Assembly: GCA_046261635.1 (NCBI GenBank)
Contig: JBHEOL010000198.1
Span: 1 to 6,478, forward strand
DNA from: JBHEPS01 sp046261635
GTDB taxonomy: Bacteria; Acidobacteriota; Thermoanaerobaculia; Gp7-AA8
Length of the DNA: 6,478 nt
Direction: 5' to 3'
In this document: one piece after another, positions 5,997 through 6,478 of the stretch
Layout of the letters: every line of letters begins with the position of its first letter
How positions within the stretch are numbered: position 1 is the stretch's first letter
Made by a program: the position numbers and the translations under genes
The notes under the pieces: generated by a model
Seen by the model: the letters and a program-made list of their open reading frames with translations, nothing else
What the model was told of the DNA's origin: nothing
The model's database searches: none

Positions 5997-6478
5997 ATGA
6001 ACTACCCGATCTGGGAACTTCCTGCCGCCGGTCTTCTGATCGCCTTCGTCGCCGTCGTCCACGTCTTCGTCGCCCACTTCGCCGTGGGCGGAGGACTCTT
6101 TCTCGTCCTGACCGAGCGAAAGGCGCGGAAAGAAAATGACGGCGCCCTCCTCGAATACGTACGGCGCCTGAGCCGCTTCTTCATCCTGCTGACGCTCGTC
6201 TTCGGCGCCATCACCGGCGTCGGGATCTGGTTCACGATCGGCCTGGTTCATCCCTCGGCCACCGCGGCTCTGATCAACGTCTTCGTCTGGGGATGGGCGA
6301 TCGAGTGGACCTTCTTCTTCGTCGAGATCGCCGCCGCCCTCGTCTACTACTACGGCTGGGACCGGCTCACCGCGAAGATGCACATGGCGATCGGCTGGAT
6401 CTACTTCGGCGCCGCCTGGGCGAGCATGATCGTCATCAACGGGATCCTCACCTACATGATGACGCCCGGCCGCTGGCT
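5997..6478 (+). CDS. Divergent cytochrome bd-type oxidase subunit I (CydA-like), 3' end outside window
   Basis: The first 160 residues of a membrane protein that resembles CydA, the haem-carrying subunit of bd-type terminal oxidases, which reduce O2 to water. Residues HVFVAHFAVGGG (22-33) match the first-helix region of CydA holding the high-spin haem ligand (His19 in E. coli), with His22 as the best equivalent and an extra His27. AIEWTFFFVE (101-110) followed by YYYGWDRL (117-124) matches the AIE...FLE...FFFGWDRL region of E. coli CydA, so Glu103 and Glu110 probably stand for Glu99 and Glu107; their spacing is one residue shorter. KMHM and the next helix also align. Hydrophobic helices run at about 9-38, 60-83, 92-119 and 130-154. 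The start is ATG at 5997 with GAGGGGGAG at 5986-5994. The quinol loop and the second subunit lie beyond the window, so the electron donor cannot be judged. Confidence 0.8.
   Translation, partial: MNYPIWELPAAGLLIAFVAVVHVFVAHFAVGGGLFLVLTERKARKENDGALLEYVRRLSRFFILLTLVFGAITGVGIWFTIGLVHPSATAALINVFVWGWAIEWTFFFVEIAAALVYYYGWDRLTAKMHMAIGWIYFGAAWASMIVINGILTYMMTPGRW

Noticed and set aside
5309..6139. Open frame running from the exonuclease through the repeat element into the oxidase gene
   Set aside because: It is Arg-rich, crosses two real genes in the wrong frame and shows no domain.

Overview
This is a GC-rich stretch of a bacterial chromosome. It has tight gene overlaps, GTG and TTG starts, strong AGGAGG-type ribosome sites, and intergenic gaps filled with inverted and tandem repeats. 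The protein families (Tat-exported flavin amine oxidase, DUF4212/VC_2705-type symporter, DUF294 signalling protein, divergent bd-type oxidase) and the repeat-rich gaps would suit an Acidobacteriota-like or other deep-branching GC-rich environmental lineage. That placement is a weak inference: no rRNA or other phylogenetic marker lies in the window.

Layout. Bases 1-193 hold a cluster of GC-rich hairpins and no gene. Bases 194-992 (minus strand) are the wreck of a Tat-exported, FAD-dependent amine oxidase: its N-terminal signal and dinucleotide-binding motif are joined out of frame to its C-terminal third, with the middle missing. After a 173-bp divergent spacer, the plus strand carries two translationally coupled pairs. 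The first is a small DUF4212 membrane protein overlapping a large sodium:solute symporter of the acetate-permease-like VC_2705 type (1166-3102). The second is a cNMP-domain/CBS-pair/DUF294 nucleotidyltransferase-like protein overlapping a DEDDh 3'-5' exonuclease (3352-5777). The window ends inside a gene for a divergent cytochrome bd-type oxidase subunit I (5997 onward, truncated by the window edge).

How the genes fit together. DUF4212 and the symporter are a known obligate pair that probably imports a small carboxylate with Na+. The DUF294 protein and the exonuclease form a second pair that, from memory, is also found next to such symporters in other bacteria (for example Pseudomonas), which suggests a nucleotide-sensing or nucleotide-modifying arm linked to carboxylate uptake. 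The oxidase gene would supply terminal respiration, but it has its own leader and may be a separate unit.

The most unusual feature is in the gaps. All three gene 3' ends in the window are followed at once by an inverted-repeat element about 110-135 bp between its outer arms, each with a different sequence. The middle one is wrapped in two oppositely oriented arrays of a 7-bp repeat (3 copies on the left, 11 on the right). Other points worth a look are the G10 tract at the start of the exonuclease, the amine oxidase deletion, and the missing canonical ligand residues in the cNMP domain. I see no tRNA, rRNA, CRISPR array, transposase or phage gene.
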